Shown here in pieces: positions 27,148-34,581 of a stretch of 64,000 bases of DNA. The notes under the pieces were generated by a model, which did not search any database, was not told where the DNA came from, and worked only from the letters and a program-made list of their open reading frames with translations. Numbering within the stretch: position 1 is the first letter of the stretch; the number at the start of each line of letters is the position of its first letter. The position numbers were made by a program, and so were the translations under genes. Source of the DNA: Sphingopyxis sp. (GTDB lineage Bacteria; Pseudomonadota; Alphaproteobacteria; Sphingomonadales; Sphingomonadaceae); assembly GCF_016793825.1 (NCBI RefSeq), contig NZ_JAEULM010000019.1, positions 124,001-188,000 of the forward strand, written 5' to 3'.

Positions 27148-27659
27148 CGCGCGCCGCCGATCGTCATGCGGCGCCACGGCTGCCACAGCGCCGCGACCAT
27201 GGCCGGCGGCGCCTCCCCCGATCCGTCGCGTGCTTCGTACAGGTGCTGGACCATCCGCAGGATTCCGTGGCGTATCGCCTCGGGTACGCCGGCCGCATCG
27301 GCCGCCAGCCCCGCACGATAGGCGATGCGCAGTTGCGTGCCCACGCTCGCGCCCGTGACGGTAATCGACGCCGCGCCATCGACGATCGCAACGCGATAAT
27401 CGTCTGCTTCCAGCGGCGCTTCGTCGCCGCCCGCCGCGATCCGCGCAACGGCATCCACCCCCACCACCGGCACCACAACCAGCCGCGCCGCCGCGCCGCG
27501 CAGCGGCACGACCTCGCTACCTTCGCGGATGATCAGCCACTGCCCGATGAAGGCTTCGCAGATATTGGTCGCCGCCGCGATCAGCCGCTCGATCGCCGCA
27601 TCCTCTTCCACCGCGCCAAGCCGCATCCACGCGCGCGCGTCTTCCAGGCTCACCGGCAT
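27144..27659 (-). CDS. GTA gp6-like head-tail adaptor
   Basis: A 171-residue head-tail connector of the gp6/HK97 type: MPVSLEDARAWMRLGAVEED, AAIERLIAAATNICEAFIGQ and the C-terminal RHGILRMVQHLYEARDG. It binds below the portal ring. No head-closure (gp7-like) gene lies between it and gp8, because the two overlap by ATGA. It is separated from the capsid gene by 164 bases that contain a strong inverted repeat. Confidence 0.87.
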   Translation of the reverse strand: MPVSLEDARAWMRLGAVEEDAAIERLIAAATNICEAFIGQWLIIREGSEVVPLRGAAARLVVVPVVGVDAVARIAAGGDEAPLEADDYRVAIVDGAASITVTGASVGTQLRIAYRAGLAADAAGVPEAIRHGILRMVQHLYEARDGSGEAPPAMVAALWQPWRRMTIGGAR

Positions 27660-27721
27660 GGCAAACCGTCCTTTCCTGTCCTGACAATCCCAAAAGGCCC
27701 CGGTCCATGGGGGCGGCCATC

Positions 27722-27767
27722 GGCGCCCGGTTTCGTTCCGTATGGGAAAGGTCCGAAACCGGGCGCC
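27722..27767. repeat. 14-bp perfect inverted repeat between gp6 and the capsid gene
   Basis: GGCGCCCGGTTTCG (27722-27735) and CGAAACCGGGCGCC (27754-27767) pair perfectly around an 18-base loop. It lies inside the GTA operon, directly after the capsid gene in the direction of transcription. It could act as a partial terminator, an mRNA-stability stem for the capsid message or an RNase site, giving more capsid than tail product. No U-run follows. Confidence 0.75.
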
Positions 27768-27823
27768 TCTCGCGCGCCTACGCGGACCGCGGCGTTCTCA
27801 CCCGACAAACGCCGCAGGCGGCC

Positions 27824-28963
27824 TCAGCTGGCGGCGAACTTCATCAGCTTGATCGCCTGCGAATCGATGATCGCGCCGCCGACCCTCTTGGTGGCATAGA
27901 AATGCACGAAGGGCTTGTTGCTGAACGGATCGCGAAGGATGCGCGTCTCGCCCCGGTCGGCCACCAGATAGCCGGCGCGAAAGTTGCCGAACGCGATCGA
28001 CAGGCTGTTCGCCGCGATATCGGGCATGTCCTCCGCCTCGACCACCGGATAACCCAGCAAGGTCGCCGCCTGCCCCTCGACCATTCCCGGCTGCCACAGG
28101 AAGGCGCCATCGGTCGTCTTGAACTTGCGGATGCGGCTGAGCGTGTCCGAATTCATCACCCAGCACGCGCCCTGCCGATACGGGGCCTTCAGCGAATGGA
28201 CCAGCTCGACCAGCTTGTCCTGCGGGGTGGACGCCGCGAACGCGCCCGCCGCACCCGACGCCAGATATTGCAGCGTCCCGAATGCCCGCACGCTGTCGAT
28301 CTCGTTCGTGGTCGCATAGGTCAGAAAGCCTTTCGGCCGGTTCGTCCCGTTGCCGTTCACGAACGCGCTGCCTTCGGCCACTGCGAACTCGCGGCCAAGC
28401 TGGTCGGCCAGCCAGTCCTCGATGTTGAACATCGCATCGTCGAGCATCGCCTGGCTCGCCGCGGGATTGGCATAGAGCTCGCCCGAGGGCGGCGCGATTT
28501 CGGCAAAGGCGCGCGCCGCCGTCTCCGGCCGCGCCGCCGTCTCGCCGACCCATCCCGCCCCCATCGACCCCGTCGCGACCAGCTTGCGATATCCGCTCGT
28601 TCCCGTCTGCACGACGGTCGCGATGCCGCGGATCGGCGACAGGCCTTTCAGCGTCGCCGCGATGCTGCCGTCGATCTCGCGCGGCACGGCATAGCCGCCT
28701 TCGCCGCCCGACGCGCCCGACAGGCTCTTCATTTCCACGCCCGCATCGATCCCGCACCGCAAATAGCGCTCGACAAAGGCACCCAGCGCCGGATCGGCCG
28801 CCTTCGCCCCGTCGAGCGGCAGCCGCGACGCCGCCACCGCCTGCGCGTCCACCTGCGCCTTCAGCGCCGCGACCGACGTCTTCAGCTCATCGACCGCCTC
28901 GGCCGCCAGCACCGCATCGAACGCCCCATCGAGCGCATCCGCCTTCACTTCCATATCGTCCAT
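27824..28963 (-). CDS. GTA gp5-like major capsid protein (HK97 fold)
   Basis: A 379-residue HK97-family capsid protein. The first 60-70 residues are a helical scaffold (AVDELKTSVAALKAQVDAQA), then the capsid core: SGASGGEGGYAVPREIDGSI, LSPIRGIATVVQTG, WVGETAARPETA, ASQAMLDDAMFNIEDWLADQ and the E-loop and P-domain segments to KLMKFAAS. The start at 28963 follows AGGAG at the right spacing. The repeat element at 28986 lies just upstream, between this gene and the protease. Confidence 0.92.
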   Translation of the reverse strand: MDDMEVKADALDGAFDAVLAAEAVDELKTSVAALKAQVDAQAVAASRLPLDGAKAADPALGAFVERYLRCGIDAGVEMKSLSGASGGEGGYAVPREIDGSIAATLKGLSPIRGIATVVQTGTSGYRKLVATGSMGAGWVGETAARPETAARAFAEIAPPSGELYANPAASQAMLDDAMFNIEDWLADQLGREFAVAEGSAFVNGNGTNRPKGFLTYATTNEIDSVRAFGTLQYLASGAAGAFAASTPQDKLVELVHSLKAPYRQGACWVMNSDTLSRIRKFKTTDGAFLWQPGMVEGQAATLLGYPVVEAEDMPDIAANSLSIAFGNFRAGYLVADRGETRILRDPFSNKPFVHFYATKRVGGAIIDSQAIKLMKFAAS

Positions 28964-28985
28964 TCCTTTCACTCCTTCCAAAGAG

Positions 28986-29114
28986 ATCCTCCCCGCTTGC
29001 GGGGAGGGGGACCACCGAAGGTGGTGGAGGGGGCTTGCAGCCTCACACCGCGCCAGACCGAAAACCCCCTCCGTCATGCCTTCGGCATGCCACCTCCCCA
29101 CAGGTGGGGAGGAT
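28986..29114. repeat. Multi-hairpin palindromic repeat, copy 1
   Basis: About 129 bp built of nested hairpins: CCTCCCCGCTTGCGGGGAGG, then CCACCGAAGGTGG with GGAGGGGG, a variable middle, CCCCCTCC, ATGCCTTCGGCAT and CCTCCCCACAGGTGGGGAGG. A second copy with the same order and diverged middle lies in truB at 61657-61788. This copy fills the gap between protease and capsid genes and its right end is translated as the last 13 residues and stop of the protease. It looks like a dispersed, probably mobilised, non-coding element. Confidence 0.88.
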
Positions 29115-29502
29115 CGGGTTGCTCCACCGCAATCACCCGCGCGAACGGCTGCATCGGCGCCGCCACCAGACTCACCTCGGCGAGGTCGAGCGCCACCAGC
29201 TCGCGCGGCCCCACCCCACGCGCCGCGCGCACCCGATAGCCAAAGCTCAACCCCGTCAGCGCGCCCGCGGCGACCAGCTTCGCCGCCACCGGATGCGTCA
29301 CCCGCGCCACGACGCGCAGCCCGCGCGCATCCTCCGCCAATGTCTCGATCACGCCGATGCTCGCCCCCGGCCGGTGCTGCCACAGCAAGGGCACCGCGCG
29401 CCGCTCGGCCAAACTCGCCGCAAACGCCCCGCTGCGCACGACATCGCCACCGCGGTCGACGTGGTCGAACACCGACGCATAGCCCGCAAAGCGGACGCTC
29501 AT
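29074..29502 (-). CDS. GTA gp4-like prohead protease
   Basis: A 142-residue HK97-type prohead protease that matures the capsid. The start is MSVRFAGYASVFDHVDRGGD, with the active-site His in LLWQHRPGASIG and Ser in GLSFGYRVRAARG; AEVSLVAAPMQPFARV is the usual end of the domain. The last 13 residues (DPPHLWGGGMPKA) and the stop codon come from the palindromic repeat at 28986-29114, so the natural C terminus has been replaced or extended. It overlaps the small upstream gene by ATGA. Confidence 0.88.
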   Translation of the reverse strand: MSVRFAGYASVFDHVDRGGDVVRSGAFAASLAERRAVPLLWQHRPGASIGVIETLAEDARGLRVVARVTHPVAAKLVAAGALTGLSFGYRVRAARGVGPRELVALDLAEVSLVAAPMQPFARVIAVEQPDPPHLWGGGMPKA

Positions 29503-29807
29503 TTGAGCAGCCCCGGCAATCCCAGCTTCACCGCTAACCCGACGACGATCAGCGCCAGCATGCCGCGCGTCGCCCAGTCGATTGCCGCCGCCCACACGCT
29601 CTTCTTCGCGTCGCGCCAGGCACCGAGCAGCTGGCGCAAATCGCTGACATCGTCGCGCGCCGCCTCGTCGGCGAGGCCCAGCCGCGCCAGCGCCCGCCGC
29701 GCTCCCAGCTCGCTGGCCTCCTCGACGACCGCGCGCAGCAAGGCCGCGTCAGGCGCACTCGTCCCCGCCAGCGCGATCAACCGCGCCAGCGCCTCTTCCT
29801 CATCCAT
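29499..29807 (-). CDS. Small GTA-associated protein with C-terminal membrane helix
   Basis: A 102-residue protein between portal and protease, in the position of gp3.5. It is helical (MDEEEALARLIALAGTSAPD, RRALARLGLADEAARDDVSD) and ends with a single hydrophobic segment (AAIDWATRGMLALIVVGLAV). It may belong to the DUF6127 group, but this is a guess from memory. It overlaps the protease start by four bases, so it is made together with it. Function unknown. Confidence 0.75.
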   Translation of the reverse strand: MDEEEALARLIALAGTSAPDAALLRAVVEEASELGARRALARLGLADEAARDDVSDLRQLLGAWRDAKKSVWAAAIDWATRGMLALIVVGLAVKLGLPGLLK

Positions 29808-29833
29808 GCTAATTTCCTTTCGTCATCCCGGAC

Positions 29834-29915
29834 TCGTCACCCCGGACCTGATCCGGGGCCCGGGATCCACAGCCGCGCCGAAGTCATGGACCCCGGATCA
29901 GGTCCGGGGTGACGA
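29834..29915. repeat. REP-like 25-bp perfect inverted repeat
   Basis: The 25-base arms at 29834-29858 and 29891-29915 are exact inverses (each contains CCCCGGACCTGATCCGGGG or its complement) around 32 bases. The motif GTCACCCCGGACC is a common dispersed repeat of sphingomonads and other alphaproteobacteria. It lies in the GTA operon between the portal gene and the small gene that follows it. It could fold as a long mRNA hairpin. Confidence 0.85.
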
Positions 29916-29921
29916 GGGTGG

Positions 29922-31028
29922 CTAACGCACCCCCAACAGCGCTTTCTTCTCGTCCGCGGTCAGCCAGTCCGCCGCCGACACCTCGCGCCACAGCGCCATC
30001 CGGTCCTCGGCCAGCGCCGGCACCCGGTCCAGGTCGACGCGCAGCTCCGCGCCATCGAACCACCCCGACAACCCCTGCGCCAACGCCCCCAGGATCTTCG
30101 CGCACAGCGGCAGCACGGTCAGCCGCCACAGCGCGCGATTGGCCTCGCGATAATTGGCATAGGTCGCGTCCCCTGGCAGCCCGAGCAGCATCGGCGGCAC
30201 TCCGAACGCCATGGCGATCTCGCGCGCGCTCGAATCCTTCAGCGCCAGAAAATCCATTTCCGCCGGCGACAACGACAGCGCCTGCCACCGGAGCCCACCC
30301 TCCAGCAACAACGGCCGCCCGGCATTCGCCCCGCCCGCAAAGCTTTCCGCCAGTTCCTCGCGCAGCCGATCCACTTGTTCCGCCGACAAGGGCATCCCCT
30401 TGTCGCCCGGATCATGCACCAGCGCGCCCGACGGCCGCGCCGCATTGTCGAGCAGCGCCGCGTTCCACTTCGCCGCCGCATTATGCGCCGAAATCGCACC
30501 GGACGCCGCGCCCAGGCACCCCGCGCCATAATGATCGTCCAATGGATGCAGCGCCTTCACATGCACGACGGCGACACGCCCCGCGCCATCCTCGGCCGCC
30601 AGCACCGCCGCCGACCCGCCAGCTTTATAGCGATACGCCACCGGCCACCCGCGCGCATCGGCCTCGACCGTCACCCGCTCGGGCCGGAGGGCAAACAGTT
30701 CGGCCGGCGCGCCCGCGCCGTCGGTCAAAATCTGCACATAGCCATTGCCGTGCAACAGCAACTGCGACGCGAGCGTCTCGACCAGCCCCTGCCCGCCCGA
30801 CATCGCCGCGACCAGCGCGCCAAGCGCGGGGTCGCTCGCCACCAGTGGCGCCGACCCGGCAGCCTCGGCCACCAGCCGCACCGCCCGCTGGACGATCGCA
30901 TTGCCCAGATACCCCTCGCGCACCTGCGCCTCCCAGCTCATCGGCGCAGGCGCCGACCAGCTCCCATACACACGCGACAAAGCGGGCCGCGCAGCACCCT
31001 GCGCGGCCTTGCGGCCAAACCAGTTCAT
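29922..31028 (-). CDS. GTA gp3-like portal protein (HK97 family)
   Basis: A 368-residue portal protein forming the DNA entry ring. It begins MNWFGRKAAQGAA and carries GNAIVQRAVRLVAEAAGSAP, LLLHGNGYVQIL, ALRPERVTVEAD, LHPLDDHYGAG and the C-terminal MAFGVPPMLLGLPGDATYAN, a strong portal hallmark. Length is normal. The upstream small gene and REP element separate it from the large terminase by about 420 bases. Confidence 0.92.
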   Translation of the reverse strand: MNWFGRKAAQGAARPALSRVYGSWSAPAPMSWEAQVREGYLGNAIVQRAVRLVAEAAGSAPLVASDPALGALVAAMSGGQGLVETLASQLLLHGNGYVQILTDGAGAPAELFALRPERVTVEADARGWPVAYRYKAGGSAAVLAAEDGAGRVAVVHVKALHPLDDHYGAGCLGAASGAISAHNAAAKWNAALLDNAARPSGALVHDPGDKGMPLSAEQVDRLREELAESFAGGANAGRPLLLEGGLRWQALSLSPAEMDFLALKDSSAREIAMAFGVPPMLLGLPGDATYANYREANRALWRLTVLPLCAKILGALAQGLSGWFDGAELRVDLDRVPALAEDRMALWREVSAADWLTADEKKALLGVR

Positions 31029-31071
31029 GATGATCTCCTCACGCTGCGCGTAACGTCGCAACCCAAACCGA

Positions 31072-31126
31072 CGTCACCCCGGGCTCGACCCGGGGCCTGC
31101 CTATTCTACTCTTTCGTCATCCCGGA
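31072..31126. repeat. REP-like repeat upstream of the portal gene
   Basis: CCCCGGG and CCCGGGG form a hairpin at 31077-31095 inside GTCACCCCGGGCTCGACC, the same family as the repeat at 29834. A partial second motif (CGTCATCCCGGATTACG) follows at about 31116. Such clusters mark intergenic insertion points. Confidence 0.65.
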
Positions 31127-31135
31127 TTACGCACG

Positions 31136-31321
31136 TCATCTGCTGGCCGGTTGACCCCGAGACCGCTTCGACATTGCATAATCTCGAATCCGGGACGCAA
31201 GAACCACAACAAGACCAACGCCGATGATGGCCGTCACGACATCGTAGCCGAACCATTTTTCAATCCCGCGCCCCGCTATAAGCGCCAAGCAAATCAGCGT
31301 CAGCTCTTCCCGCCATTTCAT
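31136..31321 (-). CDS. Small membrane protein of low GC between terminase and portal
   Basis: A 61-residue ORF (MKWREELTLICLALIAGRGI; DVVTAIIGVGLVVVLASRIR) with two hydrophobic stretches and a basic C terminus. The frame can be extended to a GTG at 31432. Its base composition is visibly less GC-rich than the GTA genes on both sides. It is not part of the standard GTA set and begins beside a REP-like repeat, so it may be a later insertion. Whether it is expressed is uncertain. Confidence 0.45.
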   Translation of the reverse strand: MKWREELTLICLALIAGRGIEKWFGYDVVTAIIGVGLVVVLASRIRDYAMSKRSRGQPASR

Positions 31322-31445
31322 CGATTTGGCTCCGTCAATTGCAGTCAGATGATGATCCCATTCGTCATTCACTTCAACGGACGAAATCTGCCAGCCACAA
31401 TTAGGCCCGCGGAGCTCAGGCCGAATAGGCACGCTGCTCTAATAT

Positions 31446-32780
31446 TCACACCACCCGCACCCCCGGCACCCGCCCCCTCTTCAGCCCCTCCAGCAAAGCC
31501 GCCAGCGCCCACACGCACGCATCCGCCCGGTCGGGCGAGCGCCCCGGCCCCGCATAGCCGCCGCCCACCTGCAACCCGCAAAGCTGGTCCTCCAGGTCCG
31601 CGAACGCCCCCGCGTGCACCACCTGTCCGCGCTCATAGGCGATCGCGACCGGCTCCGCGCGCCGTGCCTTGCCGACGCTCGCGCGCACCGGCACCACCGG
31701 CAGCGTGCAATCGGCCTGCCGCAGCGTGGCCTCGACCATGTCGCCCCCCATATTGCTCTCGGCGACGATCCGGTCGGCGTCCCAGCGCGCTGCCGCCGCG
31801 GCGACCGCCTGCGCCCACACGCCCGGCGGCGGCGTCTCGACGCTCGCATCCTCGACCACCGCCAGTCGCCCGTCGCGCAGCAAAGCCGCGGCAACGATTC
31901 CGCACGCATCGCCCTTCGCCGTCGCCGGCGGATCGACCCCGATGATCACGCGCACCGGCTTGCCGATGCTGTCGGCATCGATCCGGCACCGCTCGACCAG
32001 CCCGCGGCTCCACAGCGCGCCCTCAACATCCTCCAGCAATTCGCCGTCGAGTTCCTGCCGCCCCAGCCGTGTCCCGCCGTAACTCGCGACCATCGCCTCG
32101 ACGAAGGTCGACGGCAGATAGGGATTGTCGTTCGTCCCGCCGCGCGTTTCGGCAAACCCCGGCAGCGCCATGATCCGCCGCATCAGCGCGGTCGGACGCG
32201 GCGTCGTCGTCACCAGCACGCGCGGCGTCTCGCCCAGCCGCAGCCCCATCATCAGATTGTCCCACGCCGCATCGCCCTTCGGCCATTTCGCCAGCTCGTC
32301 GCACCACGCCACATGATGCTCGGGCCCGCGCAAATTCTCCGCCGCAGCCGCCGAATAGAGCGTCGCGACCGCGCCGCTTTCGAAATGCAGTTCGCGCCGC
32401 CCGCCGATCCAGCGTGGCGTCTCGTCCGAGCGCGCGACCGCCAGCAGGCCGCTCGGCCCCTCGATCATCACGCGCAGCCCGTCGGCGTCGTTCGCCGCAA
32501 CCAGCGCGATCCGCGCGCCGGGCATCATGCGCGCCCATTCGCTGATCCATTCGGCCCCCGCGCGCGTCTTGCCGAATCCGCGCCCGGCGCGGATCATCCA
32601 GATGCGCCAGTCGCCCGGCGGCTCGCACTGGCCGGGCTGCGCCCAGCCCTGCCAACGCTCGACCAGTTCGCGGCGGTGCTTCTTCGACAAGTGGCGCATC
32701 AACAGCCCGAGTTGTCCAGGCCTCAATCCGGTCAATTGTTCCAGCACATCGCCGACAATGTCGCGTATCGCCTGCGCCAT
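31446..32780 (-). CDS. GTA gp2-like large terminase subunit
   Basis: A 444-residue DNA-packaging motor. The ATPase domain shows Walker A RAGRGFGKTRAG (about residues 64-75), Walker B HVAWCDEL (about 156-163) and the coupling motif VLVTTTPRPT. The nuclease domain begins with IIGVDPPATAKGDACGI and ends with the catalytic Asp in PDRADACVWALA. In GTAs this enzyme fills heads with random pieces of host DNA. Start ATG 32780 lies three bases after the stop of the small terminase. Confidence 0.93.
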   Translation of the reverse strand: MAQAIRDIVGDVLEQLTGLRPGQLGLLMRHLSKKHRRELVERWQGWAQPGQCEPPGDWRIWMIRAGRGFGKTRAGAEWISEWARMMPGARIALVAANDADGLRVMIEGPSGLLAVARSDETPRWIGGRRELHFESGAVATLYSAAAAENLRGPEHHVAWCDELAKWPKGDAAWDNLMMGLRLGETPRVLVTTTPRPTALMRRIMALPGFAETRGGTNDNPYLPSTFVEAMVASYGGTRLGRQELDGELLEDVEGALWSRGLVERCRIDADSIGKPVRVIIGVDPPATAKGDACGIVAAALLRDGRLAVVEDASVETPPPGVWAQAVAAAAARWDADRIVAESNMGGDMVEATLRQADCTLPVVPVRASVGKARRAEPVAIAYERGQVVHAGAFADLEDQLCGLQVGGGYAGPGRSPDRADACVWALAALLEGLKRGRVPGVRVV

Positions 32781-32783
32781 CGG

Positions 32784-33296
32784 TTACAATTGATCCCAGC
32801 CGCGTTGGCGGCGCAGGATTGCCAGACGCGTCAGAATGGCTTCGTCGGTCTCTTCCGACGTCGGCGCCCGTTCGCCACTACGCTTGCTCTGCGCCTTTCC
32901 ATGGCGGACGGTCGCACGATAGCGTCCCAGCAGGTGGATCGCCTGCTCCATCGTCATCGGTTCGATCACCGGCGTCGCGGCGTCGGCCTTGTCCGCCTCT
33001 GCCTCCTCCGCACGCTTGCTGACCCGCGCAAGCGCCGCTTCGATCAGCCCGAGCTCCAGACGCTCATAGCCTGCCTCGATCGCTGCCTGCCACGCCGCCG
33101 CAAAATCGGCATCGCGCGCGCGCAACCGATAGATCATGCTCGTGGAAACGCCCGCCTGCCGCGCCGCGCGCGACATGTTGCAGCATTCGGCCAGTCGGGC
33201 GAGAAAATCGTCGATCTTTTCCTGCGGCACCTCATGCCCCGCCGGCTCGGCTATCATCAGCAGTTGCTCTCTTCCTGCCCTGATTATCTCCTTCAT
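32784..33296 (-). CDS. GTA gp1-like small terminase / DNA-binding protein
   Basis: A 170-residue protein with an N-terminal helix-turn-helix (CCNMSRAARQAGVSTSMIYR) followed by a coiled segment (WQAAIEAGYERLELGLIEAA) and a basic tail. It matches the small terminase-like first gene of sphingomonad GTA clusters. In GTAs this subunit has low sequence specificity, which gives random packaging. ATG 33296 is preferred to the earlier start at 33341. It is the first gene of the cluster, so the promoter should lie just upstream. Confidence 0.82.
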   Translation of the reverse strand: MKEIIRAGREQLLMIAEPAGHEVPQEKIDDFLARLAECCNMSRAARQAGVSTSMIYRLRARDADFAAAWQAAIEAGYERLELGLIEAALARVSKRAEEAEADKADAATPVIEPMTMEQAIHLLGRYRATVRHGKAQSKRSGERAPTSEETDEAILTRLAILRRQRGWDQL

Positions 33297-33419
33297 CCTC
33301 GCCCACCTCCAAGCGCAAAGGGCTGGAACACCCTCCCGCATCGGAAGGGCGCCGGCCCGAATCGCAATTCTTCATGATGGGATACTTGTGCCATAACAGC
33401 GTGACGATGTCAATATAAA

Positions 33420-33436
33420 ATAACCTATATGGTTAT
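33420..33436. promoter_or_regulatory. AT-rich palindrome upstream of the GTA cluster
   Basis: ATAACC and GGTTAT form a 6-bp inverted repeat around TATAT, inside a very AT-rich stretch (33411-33440) that is unusual in this GC-rich window. It lies about 125 bases before the first GTA gene and could be an operator or promoter for it. The rest of the 33297-33726 gap holds only a doubtful short ORF at 33573. Confidence 0.4.
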
Positions 33437-33572
33437 CAGATTTGAAGAGCCGCACCGTCGTGGAGGAGGGAACCGATCTCCAGCGGCTTCCCCACCGGCC
33501 GCTCCTTTCGCTCTGTCGCGCTCGATATTCGAAGGGCCTTTGCGCGGCGCACAAAGGACAGGGAGACGGAAT

Positions 33573-33719
33573 ATGCCTATATCTCAAGGCGCTCCGGCGA
33601 AATCCGGAACGATGTCGGCGCGCGCGCCAAAGGCCGCCGAAAGAGTTTCGACCTCAAATCCGCAACAGATCGCCTCGGCCCTGATGCCGCTCGCGTTGAT
33701 CCGGTCGGATTCGACCTGA
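33573..33719 (+). CDS. Possible 48-residue small protein
   Basis: MPISQGAPAKSGTMSARAPK begins a 48-codon ORF preceded by AGGGAGACGG, a good ribosome binding site seven bases before the ATG, similar to that of the PEP-CTERM gene on the other strand. It is basic, polar and without a recognisable family. It ends convergent with the PEP-CTERM gene, eight bases apart. Could be chance. Confidence 0.3.
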   Translation: MPISQGAPAKSGTMSARAPKAAERVSTSNPQQIASALMPLALIRSDST

Positions 33720-33726
33720 AGAAAGG

Positions 33727-34326
33727 TCAGGCGAGGCGCAGCCGGGCGTCCTCACGGCGGCGAAACCGCATACCGGCGCCCGCGAAGCCAAAACCCGCCA
33801 ACATCATGATCCATGTCGCCGGCTCCGGGACCGGCGACAGGACCGGCTGTCCGGTCGAATAGAGCCGGGCGTTGGACAATCCGTCGCGGTTCAGCACGAA
33901 GGAATCGAGCCCGCCCGCAAGATTGCCGGCATCGAACCGGAAAAAGGCCGTCGATTGATATCCGACGCCATTATCTTCTCCATTTGCCGCACCGACGTGG
34001 AAGGCCACGACCGTATCGCCATAAAGGGGACGGGCAAAATCGATCATATGGCCGCTGAGATCATCCAGATCCTCCAGCCAAACCAGAGGCCCCGCATTAT
34101 TGGTGCCAAGCAGAAGATTGAGCGCCTCCAGCGCGTCGGCGCGTGCGGAGGGACTGCCGCTGTTCAAATTGCCCATATACCAGCCCGTACAGGCGGTGGC
34201 CGTCGGCGAGATATCGGACAGCGAACAATCGGTATCGCCCAGGCGCAGCGCGGCCTGTGCCGGCGCGGCGGCGAGCAGCCCGGTCACCAGCGCCGTGCCG
34301 ATGGCAATTCTCTTGATGATCGTCAT
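33727..34326 (-). CDS. PEPxxWA-CTERM sorting domain protein
   Basis: A 199-residue exported protein with a signal peptide (MTIIKRIAIGTALVTGLLAA) and a C-terminal sorting signal: PVPEPATWIMMLAGFGFAGA followed by MRFRRRE. This is the PEP-CTERM motif, a hydrophobic segment and a basic end, the substrate signature of an exosortase such as XrtA. The mature part has two Cys (DTDCSLS and TACTGW) and beta-rich sequence, probably a surface or matrix protein. GGGAGCGG precedes the ATG. It ties to the XrtA-type glycosyltransferase and ligase at 1-4 kb. No exosortase gene is in the window. Confidence 0.9.
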   Translation of the reverse strand: MTIIKRIAIGTALVTGLLAAAPAQAALRLGDTDCSLSDISPTATACTGWYMGNLNSGSPSARADALEALNLLLGTNNAGPLVWLEDLDDLSGHMIDFARPLYGDTVVAFHVGAANGEDNGVGYQSTAFFRFDAGNLAGGLDSFVLNRDGLSNARLYSTGQPVLSPVPEPATWIMMLAGFGFAGAGMRFRRREDARLRLA

Positions 34327-34581
34327 ATTCCGCTCCCTGAAGGCTGGCATCGTTCGCCTTTTCGACTCCGCGAGTCCCCTCGGATGATCAGCGGCAACAT
34401 TTACATCGCGTCCGGGACAGGTGCAAAATCCGTTAACCTCTTCCGCGAATGAAGCTGTATCATATCAGGACAATAGAGGATGGCGACCACTCGCTTGCCC
34501 GGTCCCTATCGCCACCGCTCGGTACAATTCCCCAAACGAAACTGGCGTGCTAGAAAGACGACAGGCCGCTGGGGGATTTTC

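Noticed and set aside
28986..29114. CRISPR array or phage attachment site
   Set aside because: The repeated parts are inverted arms of one element, not spaced direct repeats; a second single copy lies in truB.
27707..29239. A 510-codon plus-strand frame opposite the capsid gene
   Set aside because: It crosses the palindromic repeat and has no domain; the capsid frame is unmistakable.
18550..33296. An ordinary prophage
   Set aside because: There is no integrase, repressor, replication, holin or attachment site, the gene order is that of GTAs, and the tape measure is short.
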